NCBI RefSeq assembly: GCF_000006565.2
Contig: NC_031478.1
Span: 1,347,874-1,411,873 of the forward strand
Direction: 5' to 3'
Source: Toxoplasma gondii ME49
Taxonomy: Eukaryota > Apicomplexa > Conoidasida > Eucoccidiorida > Sarcocystidae
DNA length: 64,000 nucleotides
Shown: in pieces, positions 1 to 11,220 of the stretch
Layout: the number at the start of each line of letters is the position of its first letter
Position numbering within the stretch: position 1 is the stretch's first letter
Translations under genes and position numbers: made by a program
The notes under the pieces: generated by a model
The model's database searches: none
The model's input: the letters and a program-made list of their open reading frames with translations, nothing else
Told to the model about the DNA's origin: nothing

Positions 1-607
1 AGCACCTGGAAACCTTCATCCGATCTCTGTTCCGCGGCCCACAACGCCCTTGGCAAGGACCTTTTATCTCTTTAGCCTACCTCGGTGTTAGGATTCGACC
101 AAAGAAAGCGTTCACGAATGGAACAAGGACTGTCTGCGCTTGTGTTTGGAAAAACGATTTTGATAGGTCGCAAGGAACGTTTCATGCACTGCAAAAGCAT
201 TACGAAACGTGGTTGGGTCCTGGACACCGCGCCAACAGGATCTGGCTGTTTGCAACTCCCATGTCTTCACGCATGCAGTGGATGCTGTCTCTGGTTGCCG
301 CGTCTCAGATGGGAGCGACGGTGGCCCAAGGCGGCGCCACCGGCACAGAGCCGAGCCGGGGGCAGACAGCGCGAGGTGGCGGGCGAGCCGCAGTTGGGGG
401 TGCCGCGCGATCTGCTCACCCATCCGCTCGACGAAGACACAAAGGCGGAAAACCTCGACGAGCTGATGGTCTGCTCGTTCAATCGAATCAGCGAAAAGGT
501 CCGGAAGCGAAGCTGCATTTTCTCGTATACACATATCTACGTATTAGGGTGTATGTCCGTGTATAAAAACGATATCCATGCATGTCCCTACTCATATACA
601 TATATAC

Positions 608-682
<75 letters not shown>

Positions 683-2327
683 TATTTAAAGCGGCACAGC
701 ATTAGAGGAGATACACGTGATCGACTGCGTTTGTGTTTGATCAATCAAGTGACTCGACCAATGTGAATGCAGAGTCTCATAGGTTTTGAGGAAATGGACC
801 GTGTGCGAATATGAGGAGTGGTGTCGACGACGGCCTCGATCACTTTGCATTCTTGAGAGGCCAGTGCGTCGCGATCGACTGTTTTGTCACTAGCACGGTT
901 TCGCACGATTGAGTTCTGAATCGGTTGGATTCAAATCGTTCTTCTCTGTTCTCGTTCGCCTCTCTCATCCATGCCCCTCGTCTCTTCTTTTCCGTCTCAT
1001 CCGTAGCCCCGTTACGCAACCGTGTTTCGGTCTTTCTCGTCTCTCTGTTCTTGTAGTAGGTTCGTCTCATTTCCACTCGGTCTCTGCGTTGTTGCCATTC
1101 ACTTTCAGACAGGAGAACCGCTCGCGCATGCAGACTCCTCAGCGTTGTTGGCATCCGGCGTCGCGCCTTCGCTGAGCTCTTCCGGCTTCGCCTCTGCTTC
1201 TTCCTCGCCAGCCTTGCCACTGTTTCCAGCATCGTCGTCTCGCTCTGTCTCTGTTCTCTCGCGAGCGAAAGCGAAAAGACAATTCGACCAGCTTCCACCC
1301 TCCATGCAGTACCGGTATCTCCAGTCGGTCGGAGTCGACGACCGCCTCAGCGTACGGTCCAGCACCATCCATGGGCAAGGCCTCTTCGCGAATGTGCCGC
1401 TCGCCGAGGGCGAGGTAAGCGCGGGGATGCGGTTTCGGAGACGTTCCCCGAAACAACGCCGCAGACGCAAAGTTCCGCTGCGCGACAAACGCGGAGGCGG
1501 CGACGCTGTGGGGAGTTCTGCGGTGCGTGGAAGTCGTTCGTATGCCTGCTTTCGAACGCGAAGGAAGGAGGAAAGAAGAATCTTTGTCTCGCTCAGTTTT
1601 TTCGTGTGCCGCATTTGCTTGGCTTCCTGTGGTGCTTTCCGCGTCTCGGATTTGCGCCAGAGGCTCGGAATCAGCGTCAGGGGGAGTCTTTCGCAGTTGT
1701 GCCTGCTCGAATTGTGTCCTTCTTCTCCCTTTCGTCTTTTTCTACTTTCCACGGTTCACCACGGAGAAAGCAGTCTTTTACAGCCCCGTGTATGCCATCG
1801 CTTTTGTCTGTCCTCTGCGTCTCCCCCACGGGCGTCTCTGTGCGCCTCGGTGTTTCGTCTTCCCATGCAGTTCGTCTAGCCTGTGTATCGCGACAAAGAC
1901 GCTTCAGCCGAGCTGCAGTTGGGGGACTCCAGCAGCGTCGCGCGAGAGGCGGTGCAGCTGCGCGACCTCTCCAGGCTCGTTTAATCGCCGGGCGGTTCTT
2001 TGTTGTTCGCTATTCTCCTCAGCCTGTAATCGAGTATGTTGGAGACATGGTTCGGAACTGCGTCAGTGATTTGAGGGAGGCGCTCTACGAGAAACAAGGC
2101 GGTGGCGGAGACGGCGCGTGCTACATGTTCAGGCTCGATGACAATTTCGTCGTCGACGCCACTCGAGCCGGCAATGTCTCCAGATTCATCAACCACTCTT
2201 GCGAGGTAGGAGGCAAGCAGTTAAACATATCACCCATTTAGCACATGCAGATCTGCATCTGTGTTTCTCGACTCCAACTTGTTCTCGGTCTCTCCAGTCA
2301 TATATATATATATATTTATAGCATATA

Positions 2328-2366
<39 letters not shown>

Positions 2367-3009
2367 CGGTATGTCGTCCATGTATGTATATTTATATCCC
2401 AGTCTGTTGTGTATATATGTAGCAATGCATATCGCTCCAGGCATAAACTTGTAGCTGCTTGTACGTATGTGTATGTACGAATGAATGTATGTATGTAGGT
2501 ATTTGCTTGTCTCTCTGTGTGTCGCGGTAAGATGATGTATGCATATACAGGTACAGGAGTATGGGGGTTTCACTCACCACGAGGCGAGTCGCACTCCGGA
2601 GCGACTTGACATGTGTGGACTGTTTTCATTCGGCGTTTTCTTTTCGGCTTTTGTCCGTCTGCGTTCTGTCGCTTGCGGAGGGAAGGGGAGAGGCAGCGAG
2701 GTACGCAGGAGGGCGTCTTCGCTTTTTCACTTCCCCTGTCAACCTGGACCTTTATCGCTAGTCTGTCTTGCCTTTGCAGTTGGACTGTCTTGCTTCCGCG
2801 GTTCTTGGCTGCTCTGTGCTCTGCAGCCTAACTGCACTTGCAGAATTCTCGTCTGCGAGGCAGGACAGAAACATATTGTGATCATCGCGAAGACGGCGAT
2901 TCGCGCTGGAGAGGAAATCACCTACGACTACCAGTTCGGCATCGGCAACGAAACAGACAAGCTCGCGTGCTTGTGTGGCGCGCGTTCTTGCCTCGGCCGC
3001 ATGAATTAG
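1..3009 (+). CDS. MLL/SET1-type SET-domain histone methyltransferase, C-terminal part (gene runs off the left edge)
   Basis: Three exons are well supported: 1109-1414, 2023-2205 and 2827-3009 (TAG stop). All junctions are phase 0 with GTAAGC and GTAGGA donors. Spliced together they give a complete SET domain plus post-SET tail: the start ([12 protein letters not shown]), the substrate/AdoMet motif FINHSCEPNC formed across the last junction, EITYDY, and a terminal cysteine cluster CLCGARSC followed by LGRMN. The order and wording follow MLL/SET1/trithorax enzymes, which methylate histone H3 lysine 4 in the nucleus; the substrate here is inferred from family. An upstream exon is likely at about 309-498, in the frame reading [20 protein letters not shown] and ending AAG|GTCCGG in phase 0, but its start is uncertain. 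Open frame in another phase continues to base 1, so the N-terminal bulk lies outside the window. The last intron contains a TA microsatellite. The gene faces the glutathione synthetase tail to tail. Confidence 0.85.
594..682. repeat. (TA)n microsatellite
   Basis: Nearly pure TA/CATA repeat, with TATG interruptions, between the putative upstream SET exon and the exon at 1109, so probably intronic. Confidence 0.95.
2299..2362. repeat. (TA)n microsatellite in SET gene intron
   Basis: TA repeat broken by TTTATAGCATATATGC, wholly inside the intron 2206-2826 of the SET-domain gene. Confidence 0.95.
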
Positions 3010-4142
3010 CGCGGGGATCGCCGCGCGCCAAGGCCAGGCGAAGAAGCGACGAGAGAAAAAGGAGAAAAAGGAGAAAAAGGAGAAGGCGGAGAAGAAGAGA
3101 ACAGAAAGAGAAGCGAACGAGATGAAGAAGAAATGCCGAGAGGGAGAAACGGAGCAGCGAAAAAGAACGGACACCCTCGTAGGGAAGCGGCGAAACACAA
3201 AAACAAAAAACAACGCAGAGGCTAGGAAGAGAAGAGAAGACGAGGAGAGCAGCAGCCGCAGGAGAGAGGAGGCAAACACACATATATGAGTGGAAGGTGG
3301 AACGCGTCTGTTTGAATCGGATGCATGGCTCGTCCGATGGCTGAGAGAGAGACGGGGGATTCTGAAGGACGAGGTAGCATTTCGCTTTTTTGTCAAGAAT
3401 GGCTGCATGCATGTGGAGCTTTTTGTTGCGGCGGACGCTTCGATAGGAAATGCCCGTCCTATTGGCATTCTTTGTACCCCGGGTCACGGCTTCTCTGCGC
3501 AATTCTCACTGTGCGGTCTTGGCAAGCGACGCATTGTCTTCTGTACGATTGTTCAACATGGAGTCCAAATAACTGGCAACAACACAACGCGCTCTCTCAG
3601 TAACGAATGGCGACAGTTGTTGACTCGTCGCGGACGGACGGCGACCGCGCGGTTCGCGTCTCGAGCGTCTCCAGACTCTCTCGCTTCTCCTCAGCCTCCG
3701 CTGTCGCGCTTATGGCTGATATAGGTCAATTTGTGCAAAGGTCGCCAGTGCGACTCAAGTGCCCCTGCTGTGCTTAAAATGCCTCCTCTCTCGACTGCTT
3801 GTCAAGCCTACGAAGAGTCGCGTTTCTGAAAAATCTCGCGTCGCTTTACCGCCGCTCTCGCCCTCACTCACGCCGCCTCTGGATCTCTCAACTTCTCCAG
3901 GAGGCCAAAAACTCGTGAGAGTGTCTGGCGAGCACAGAGACGCCTGGCTGCAACGTTGGAGCGCAGTCTGAAGGTCCTCTGCCAACTCCATTTAAACACC
4001 CAGCACTGCATCCAGTGAAGAAACGCCCGCTATCGCACAGACCATAAAGAGAACGACTGTCCACGCATATCCTCACATGTATGCGTTTATATTTACACAA
4101 ATGCAGCATATATATTTACACAGATGCACCACATATAGATAT

Positions 4143-4146
<4 letters not shown>

Positions 4147-4189
<43 letters not shown>
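4147..4189. repeat. (TA)n microsatellite
   Basis: Uninterrupted run of about 20 TA units in the convergent intergenic region. Confidence 0.95.
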
Positions 4190-4190
<1 letters not shown>

Positions 4191-4530
4191 TTGATGTCGA
4201 TGTGCATACGACACAATGTCTGACACACCCGCAGCTTTGGATGTGTGAAGGATGCTATTCGAGGTCTCTGCTGGTGGCCATACGAGTCGCAAAGAGTTGG
4301 CGAAGCGTTTGTCTCAGCATCCACTGATTCAGCAGTCACCACAGAAATATACTTTACAAGACACTCTGCGAGGTCTTCACATCTTCACAGTCACCTCTTC
4401 CTTCCGTTACCTCAACCTCGCCTTCTAAATCCATACGCAAATAAATGCACACACACACAGACAACAACGAACAGGAGGGCACTACGTTTGCGCCTGGTGC
4501 CTTTCCGACGCTCTTCGTATACCTTATAAA

Positions 4531-4533
4531 TTA

Positions 4534-4570
<37 letters not shown>
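4531..4570. repeat. (TA)n microsatellite
   Basis: TA repeat about 200 bases downstream of the glutathione synthetase stop codon (gene on - strand). Confidence 0.95.
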
Positions 4571-4573
<3 letters not shown>

Positions 4574-4772
4574 TCTACCGGTACGATGGTACAGATCATT
4601 CTCGCATCTGACTAGTGGTTTCTCCCGCTGTTAAGACGAGTGATACCAGTTATGCAGTATCCATATGAGTGCAGACTGGAGATCGATCAGGAGTAGGCCT
4701 GTCTATCTCTGCACTGTCGCATTTTTCAAACAAGCAGGAAGGGGAACGCGAGAGGCAAATCGGTTGTTCCTT

Positions 4773-7700
4773 TTATACACTGCCGCGTCGCGCCTGTTCT
4801 GCGAACGCCTCGGGAAGAAGAAGAGGCGAGTCGAGGACCCCAAAGCCTGCGGCTACGCCTCCCTCTTCGCTCTTCTTGCTCTTCGTTCGAATCATCCACC
4901 CGGCCAAGCAGTTCACAAATTCGACATAGGACGCCGGAGACGCTTCACCCAAGACGGCGCGCGATCCACGAGACGCAGGCACAGTCTCTGGCGACGACGA
5001 AGGAGACAAGTCTCCCCGAGAGGAAACGGAGGAAGGAGAGGAAGAAGAGAGAAAAGCAGGATACGTCGAAGGGGAAGAAGGAGACGAAGAGGAAAGAGAA
5101 GGAAAACAAGCTACAGCGGTAGACGTGTGAGAGGTTTGTGAGGGATAGAGGGACGACCCGTGAGCCTCAGAATCCTCGTTGTTTTCCTTGTCCATTCCAT
5201 CGGAAGATCCGAAGGATGGCCAGCCTGTCACGAGCATAACGCCGAATAATCCGAGTTCCTGGATGCCCCTTTGAAAGGTACACACCAGCCGTCCACCGCC
5301 GTTGTTTCGTTCGCCTTCGAGCGCCCGAGGCTCGCTCTCAAAACTGTCCTTCCCTTTCGAAATGCCACCAGGGACCTCTCCTGTCTCCGTCTCCTGCGTT
5401 TCTTGTTTCGCCTTCGTTTTAAGCTCTCTACGTCCTCCTCTCGCGTCGACTTCGGCGCGAACGAAGATAGCGGTGACGGAGGGAGGCTGCATCTTCTTCA
5501 TCAAAACGAAGTGGCGGAGGTTTTCTTCGCTGCCGCTCCTGAGCAGCTGCTGCATCTCCTCGCCATGCAGATTGTTCCCGCCTCCTTCTCGCTGCGGTTT
5601 GAGCAGAAAGTCGCGGCTACCTCGGAGACTAAGAGCGGCGGCGAGAGCTCTTCTGGACAAACGCCGACGATGTGCGAGAGCACGCGAAGGGGCTGAGGAA
5701 CGCAACACCGCGACAGACTCGCCGGACGTAGCCGCCGAGAAAGGGAGAGCGCAGGCGCTGGAAACAGAACAAGTTCGAAATGGGGAGAAAGGGGGAGATG
5801 CCGAGGAAGAGAGCGGCGGCGTGGATGAAGCACCGGGAGTTGCAGACGAAGCGAGGGAAGCGGGGCAAGAAGCGTGACTCGAAGGCCAGGCTTCGCACGG
5901 ATCGACCTGAAGTTGAAAGACTTGTTGCATCTCTTGCCGAGTGCGGTCGTCTGGTACGAGGTACCGAAGAAGCCACAGACGGCCGTTCTTCGCCTCCTCA
6001 CTCTCCCAGTCTCCGCCGCCTGCATCGCGACTCTGTGGTTCGTCTTTCCTCTTCATGTGCAGTTCCGAATCCGCGGGAGGAAGAAGCGAAGCAGGAACAA
6101 AGTGGAGGGGCGCATGCATGTCGCTGAAGCGTTGTTGAACCGTCTTGGTTCCTGCAAGCTGCGCCAAGACCGTTGGCACCTTCACTGCGTCGGACGCTTC
6201 GAGAAACTCCCTCAGTCCCCACACGCCGGCGTCCTCGTAGTGGTTAGGACTATACATACTCCGATAGTAAATGACGGATATTTCTGCGTAGATTCGCGAC
6301 TGGCACGCGCGGCAGAATGGGCAAACTGGAGGCCGTCTCTCTTCCTCCGTTTGGGACCTCGATCCCGTGCGCCTGTCCCTTTCCCCATCTCTCGCCTCCG
6401 CCTCCACAGGCTCGCATGCGCCTCGTGCTCGGCCTCCCGCTGCTGGCTCATCAGCTGCTCCCTCGGCCGCACCTTCGCTCTCTTCGGTCTCCACTTCGCG
6501 AGGCGTGGAGTCTCTGAATCGACGCTTTCTCGTCGTCCTTGGGTGAACGCGAGGCTCTTTGCGCGCGGGCGCCTTCGTCGTTTGGAGACCGCGTTCGAAC
6601 GCGTTCTCTCGGGAAGAGGAGAGAAGCAGCAGACGCCCCGCAGGCACCTCCGGCCCCGATGAGAAGTCGAAGAACCTCTCCTTCGCTCCCTGCGTCTCCC
6701 TCGATGCCGGTCGCGTCGCTGACCCGACCGCGCCGTCCACCGTCCCCGGCGCTGCCTCTGTCTGTGCACCTTCGTCCTGTCTCCGTTGTTGCCCCAAAAT
6801 CACGACGTCTCCGTCCTTCCACGAGCGCAGCAAGTCCGCGATGGAGACGGAAAGCATGTAGACGCCGAACTTGCTCATGAGCTCCGCCTGCAGCAGCCGC
6901 TGGTCAACTTCGTTTCCTTCCTCTCCCAGAATCACACACAACAGGAACACAGGGTGCCCGAACGGCGAGGCGAGCGCCGCCCTGCGTGGATGCCACAGAG
7001 GCGCCTCTTTCGCGACTCTCTCTCTGGAGACGCCCGCTCCTTTCTCCTCCCCCAGAGTCCGACGGAGATAGGCGAAGTGAGCTTCAGCCAATCCAGCGGC
7101 CAGTTGCTCGACGGGATGGTTGTCCAGACACAGGTGCGAAGCAACGAGTCTCCGGACCTCGGCGACTCCCGGCAAAGCCTTTCTCTGAGATCCGCGTTCT
7201 GCAGGACGAAGAGACGCTGGGGTCCTAACCTCGGAAACAGGGTGTGGAGAGAAGGGGATCAGATGGTCTCTGCACGGAGACGAGGAAGGAAACCTGGAAG
7301 AAGAAGAAGAAGAAGGAGGGAGGGATGCCGCAGCAAGAACAAGGACCTGGTGCAGCGACGAAACTTTGGAGGCGAGACCAGCGAAAGAGGCCGCGATGGT
7401 GTTTATCTCCACCTGCTTGATCGACAACTCCCTCTTGCGTCTTTCGCTCTTTTGTCGCGACCCCAAAGTTTCTTCCCTCTCCAGTCTCCTGCCCGCAGGT
7501 GCCCGGGGAGGCGGATTACGAGTGTCTCCTCTCCGTCCACGGACGCGTCCTCCGTTGCTCTGCCAGGCAAACTCTGTATTCTTTCTTGCTCTCTCTCCTT
7601 CTTCTTTGTTTCCTTCCTCGTCTTCTCGGTCTCCTTCCTCGTCTTCTCGGTCTCCTTCCTCGTCTTCTCGGTCTCCGTCTTCTTCTACTGTTGGTCGGTC

Positions 7701-9200
7701 GAGCATGTAGTCGCTGCGGAGAATGTGAAGGCGAATGTCTCTGCCAATATCTCGTTTCGGGGGTGCTGGGCCTCTCTTCTCGGTCTCCTGCGCTCCGTTC
7801 TCTCTGCGCCTTTCCCCAGGCTTGAGAGCGAAGTCTCCCCGCGCCTCGCCGTTTCTCGCCGTCGCTTCGTCCTCGGCTCCGTGACTTCCAGCCTCGCCAC
7901 AACCGGGCGAAGCGCGGCCTCGCTGCGGCGTTGGAGCTCGCGATGCTCGCGACTGCTGCTCCGCATGCATGCAGTCGAGGACCGCTTGGCTCTGCGGTTG
8001 GACGTAGACGCGCTCTGCAATGGCACACAAATTGCGGGTGAAGCTGTCGACTTTGATCGTCTCAGCGAGGAGAAAGAGAAGCAGCCTCGGTACGCAGGTG
8101 AGGCGGTCGACTATCCGGTTGAACGCCTTGGTCAAGTGACAGACTTTGACGAAGAGATGGAGAGGAAAGGGAGAAGGCAGCAGGGTGAAGGGCGCGCAGT
8201 GCGGGAGCACAGGGAGGCTCAGAGAAGCGACGTCTCCTTTCGCGAAAGAGGCAGAAGGCGAGCGACGAAACGCAGAAGGTCGCCTGCCCGTCCAGGGTGA
8301 TTCGGAAGAAGAAGAGGGAGAATACATCAAAAGACTACTGCTGTAGGCATATCCCAGCGCGAGGTCAAGAAGGCATGACAGCTTGCTGCTTTCGAAGGAA
8401 CAGAAGCGACGCACAAGTCCACATTGGTCTTCGTCGTTGCCCCCGGGCTCTTCGTCCTCACCTTCTGCGGTCCCTCCCTCTTCTTCCGGGATCTCTGGCT
8501 CTTCGTCCTTTTCTTCCTCGTCTTCCTGAGTCGCTCGACGCCTGCCTTCCGAGAAGCCGTACGCGGGAATGGCTGCGTTATCATCATCCGTCGCTCTCCA
8601 TCCTTCATTGCGCGCTGCCGCGTAGACTTCTGAGAGCCTCTGAAGCACAAACGAGGTGAAGACCCATTCTTCTTCGAGATCTTCCTCGCTTCCTCGAGGC
8701 TCTGTCTGTGCATTGACGTATCTGAGAGAGAAGCGAGTTTTATCTCGGTTGTCTGTGTCCTGGCACTTCACAGCCGCAGACGGGGAGGTCCTCTGCCTGC
8801 TCCTACTCTCTCGGTTGTGTCTGCTTGTCCGTTCACATTCTCTGAATGATGAGGAAGCGACTGGTTCCTTCTTTCCTTGCGTCGGTTCTTCGCCGTCTCC
8901 TTCTCTGTCCCCAGGCGCTTCTGCGTAATGAGAAAGACAGACCTTTCGCCTTGACGCTCTCTCAGTCTTCATCTCTGGAGATGGGGAGACAAGGAGACGC
9001 GACGAGAGCCGGGCGCGGAGAGGTTGTCTGCAGAGACGACTGGGCAAAGGCGAGAATCCTCGAAAGAGAAGAGGTCTTGAGATGGCCCGAGAAACCAGGC
9101 TTGACTCACATACACACAAGCAAGGTTTCTTCTTCTCCACCCTGTCTCTCAATCGTTCATGCGCTGCTCCTGGGGCTGCACATGGTGAACTTGAGGCCAT
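4773..9200 (-). CDS. GSS: Glutathione synthetase (eukaryotic type), expanded single-exon form
   Basis: An uninterrupted frame of 1,475 codons carries, in order, every landmark of eukaryotic glutathione synthetase (EC 6.3.2.3; ATP-dependent joining of gamma-glutamylcysteine and glycine). These are CAPFTLLPSPFP near residue 340; RSDYML (about 495-500); KQVEINTIAASFAGLAS (E598 and N600 match the metal/ATP ligands); a segment with VIYYRSMYSPNHYED (about 977); LAGTKTVQQ; the glycine-rich LKPQREGGGNN (R1204-N1210); ELGLFGVM; and IRTKSKKSEEGGVAAG near the C terminus (R1438). Animal homologues have about 470 residues; the excess lies in hydrophilic Ser/Arg/Glu insertions between conserved blocks, including a triple GDREDEE repeat. 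The ATG at 9200 has a weak context (TCGATGG). The next in-frame ATG at 8972 follows a CTCCAG acceptor-like site, and GTATGTGAG lies upstream, so a 5' intron and a later start are possible. Cytosolic location is expected, but the N terminus is Arg/Ser/Leu rich and could be a targeting sequence. Confidence 0.92.
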   Translation of the reverse strand: MASSSPCAAPGAAHERLRDRVEKKKPCLCVCESSLVSRAISRPLLFRGFSPLPSRLCRQPLRARLSSRLLVSPSPEMKTERASRRKVCLSHYAEAPGDREGDGEEPTQGKKEPVASSSFRECERTSRHNRESRSRQRTSPSAAVKCQDTDNRDKTRFSLRYVNAQTEPRGSEEDLEEEWVFTSFVLQRLSEVYAAARNEGWRATDDDNAAIPAYGFSEGRRRATQEDEEEKDEEPEIPEEEGGTAEGEDEEPGGNDEDQCGLVRRFCSFESSKLSCLLDLALGYAYSSSLLMYSPSSSSESPWTGRRPSAFRRSPSASFAKGDVASLSLPVLPHCAPFTLLPSPFPLHLFVKVCHLTKAFNRIVDRLTCVPRLLLFLLAETIKVDSFTRNLCAIAERVYVQPQSQAVLDCMHAEQQSRASRAPTPQRGRASPGCGEAGSHGAEDEATARNGEARGDFALKPGERRRENGAQETEKRGPAPPKRDIGRDIRLHILRSDYMLDRPTVEEDGDREDEEGDREDEEGDREDEEGNKEEGERARKNTEFAWQSNGGRVRGRRGDTRNPPPRAPAGRRLEREETLGSRQKSERRKRELSIKQVEINTIAASFAGLASKVSSLHQVLVLAAASLPPSSSSSSRFPSSSPCRDHLIPFSPHPVSEVRTPASLRPAERGSQRKALPGVAEVRRLVASHLCLDNHPVEQLAAGLAEAHFAYLRRTLGEEKGAGVSRERVAKEAPLWHPRRAALASPFGHPVFLLCVILGEEGNEVDQRLLQAELMSKFGVYMLSVSIADLLRSWKDGDVVILGQQRRQDEGAQTEAAPGTVDGAVGSATRPASRETQGAKERFFDFSSGPEVPAGRLLLLSSSRENAFERGLQTTKAPARKEPRVHPRTTRKRRFRDSTPREVETEESEGAAEGAADEPAAGGRARGACEPVEAEARDGERDRRTGSRSQTEEERRPPVCPFCRACQSRIYAEISVIYYRSMYSPNHYEDAGVWGLREFLEASDAVKVPTVLAQLAGTKTVQQRFSDMHAPLHFVPASLLPPADSELHMKRKDEPQSRDAGGGDWESEEAKNGRLWLLRYLVPDDRTRQEMQQVFQLQVDPCEAWPSSHASCPASLASSATPGASSTPPLSSSASPPFSPFRTCSVSSACALPFSAATSGESVAVLRSSAPSRALAHRRRLSRRALAAALSLRGSRDFLLKPQREGGGNNLHGEEMQQLLRSGSEENLRHFVLMKKMQPPSVTAIFVRAEVDARGGRRELKTKAKQETQETETGEVPGGISKGKDSFESEPRALEGERNNGGGRLVCTFQRGIQELGLFGVMLVTGWPSFGSSDGMDKENNEDSEAHGSSLYPSQTSHTSTAVACFPSLSSSSPSSPSTYPAFLSSSSPSSVSSRGDLSPSSSPETVPASRGSRAVLGEASPASYVEFVNCLAGWMIRTKSKKSEEGGVAAGFGVLDSPLLLPEAFAEQARRGSV
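7613..7680 (-). repeat. 21-bp coding minisatellite in glutathione synthetase
   Basis: Three tandem 21-base units encode GDREDEE repeats (the last partly diverged to GNKEE) in a disordered acidic insertion between the RSDYM and QVEINT blocks. Unit length is a multiple of three, so copy-number change keeps the frame. Confidence 0.9.
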
Positions 9201-11220
9201 CGACTATAGCGCTCTGCTCTTGCATGCAGCTGTGCAAGCTGTAACCGAACGCCTCGTTAACTCAGGTCGGGTAGACACCGCAGAGAAGGAGAAGCACAAA
9301 GGCAAGTCGAAGAGGAAGGAGAAGGAGAGGCGGCAGCCGTCGAGGACGAAACACAGAGAAGAGACAACAGCGCCAGCAGAAAGGAAACGCGCATAATTCG
9401 AGGTGGAGACGCAGGTATACGGCGAGACGGGGAGAGCTGCTGCATGGCGTTCCTCGACAAGTGAGGCAGAAGAGCCAAGAAAGCTACTAATGAGTGTGTA
9501 TGCATCCCTAGTTGACAAGTCAGTTGAAAAACTCCAGGAGAAAAGAGAAAAACCGACACAAGAAGTTCCCGTTCGAGACGCGCGCGCGCGCATGGCTCCC
9601 CGGCATCTGTCACAGGATAAAACGCGAATATTTCTTTGAGCCGAGAGACAGAGACACCTTGAAGCGCGAAGAAAGCAGACAGGCGAAGAAAAGAGAGGAA
9701 GGAAAAAGCCAGAGGCAACCGCGAGAAGGACAGAGACAGAGACAAAAGACAAGAACGGTCAAAGAGGAGCCGCGAAGACTTTTTTGAGACAAACGAGTAG
9801 CCAGCTGCTGTCCCCTGGTGCATGCGCAGCCAGTGTGCATGCAAAGTTTGCCTGTGGCTCTGAAACAGATTCTTTCCTCTCCCTCCTCACATGTTCTTTT
9901 TTCTCGATCTTCCATTGTCCTCTCTTTTACTCGTCTCTTCTTCTCTCGCCGCTCTCTCGCCGCTGTTTCGTCACTCTCTTGTCTGCCTTGTCTGGCGTGC
10001 AGTTCTGCGCTCTCTGTGTTCAGTGTTGTCGAAGTTACGGAGCTTCTTTTTTCGCTGCTTTGCCTCTTCTCTGCTCTCGTCTCTCCGTCCTCTGTCTGTC
10101 GTGTGTCTTCTCCTTCAGACGTCCTGTTCTCCACTCTTTGTTCTCCCATGTTATCTCAATTTCTCTCTTGCTGTGCCGTATTAGGTCTCTCTATTGAGAC
10201 CCCCTGTCTCGTCGAGCTCTGTCAGCTTCCTTTGCTTTTCTTCGTCTGACTCTTGAAGGCCCTCCGTTCCTCCGCCGTTTTCTCATCTCGTCTGTCTTTC
10301 TTCCGGATTGACTGTTCTCCGGTGTTTCCAGCGAGCCGTGGGCGCAGGTCAAGGCGTCTACACTGAATCGCATGAACTGTTTTTGTTTTGCTCAGGCTCT
10401 GAGCGTTCCGCGGTGCTCCTTCAGAACGGACCACAGGAAAGAACACACTGATGCAAGGGATCTGTTTTCTCTCGGAGTAAATTTAGAGTTCCGCTTCTCG
10501 ATGGTCGCTTCCATCTCCCCAGAAGCTCTTGCTTTGAAACGCGAGGACCAGGTCAATCGTTTACTCAGAGTGAAGCGAACGCAGTTCCGGAGCGCTATTC
10601 AAACAACTGGAGCCTCTTGCTCCTCCTCGATTTGAGTTATGCAGATTCAGGAAAGCGCGTTCGCTTCTAAATCAGTGACAACGGTTGTTGTTCCAGAGAG
10701 TTGTGCCGGAGCGAGTCGGGCGGCATCCGTGAGTCTCGCTCTGCATGATGATTCCTAGAGAAGCCGAGAGACGGAAGGAAGAAGGAAACGAAAGAGCGGA
10801 GACGAGCGTTGTGTGCGCATCTGTGGAGGTTTGGGTCCCGGTTGCCTCTGAGGATTACAGGGAGCTTCCCTAGAAGGCGATCTTTGGATGCTTCTGAAAA
10901 AAAGTGACGGCGCAGGCTTTCGCGTCCTGAAATTTCTTCTTCATCAGATGGTCCAACATGGCGTCGTCTGCGTTGCCCTGCGCTTCGCTTTCCTTTGGTC
11001 TTGCCGCCCAGATGTGGTGTCTTTCCTTCTTCTTCTTCCCTCCGTAACGGGTCGTCTTCTGGGTCTCTCCTCCCCGCTTAAATTTCTCACAGATCCGCCT
11101 TTCTTCTCCCCTGTCTTTCTGGGAGACGCGAGACCGTTTTCGCCTCTTCTTGGGAGGCGTGGTATCCTCTTGTGCCGGCGTCGTTCGTCCTTCGTTCCTC
11201 TCAAGCAGCCTCTTGCCGGC
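9201..11220. promoter_or_regulatory. Divergent intergenic region between glutathione synthetase and the ABC-F gene
   Basis: It separates two divergently transcribed genes and must hold both promoters and 5' leaders. Two TGCATGC-type motifs occur close together at about 9819-9843 (TGCATGCG and TGCATGCA), with another near 9223; this motif is a known apicomplexan ApiAP2 recognition sequence. Long pyrimidine-rich stretches (9880-10250) are typical of leader sequence. The frame of the ABC-F gene stays open back to an ATG at 10888, so the leader boundary is uncertain. No other gene was recognised. Confidence 0.4.

Larger units (their letters stand above)
3010..4772. other. Convergent intergenic/3' UTR region between the SET gene and glutathione synthetase
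   Basis: It starts with a purine-rich GA/GAA stretch (3040-3270) just after the SET stop codon. It also contains two TA microsatellites. Open frames here, such as 3290-3724 on +, are short, have no recognisable domain and lack convincing splice context. Most likely it is the facing 3' UTRs of the two flanking genes. Confidence 0.6.

Noticed and set aside
6786..8300. 504-codon + strand frame
   Set aside because: It is wholly antisense to glutathione synthetase, with low-complexity composition and no domain.
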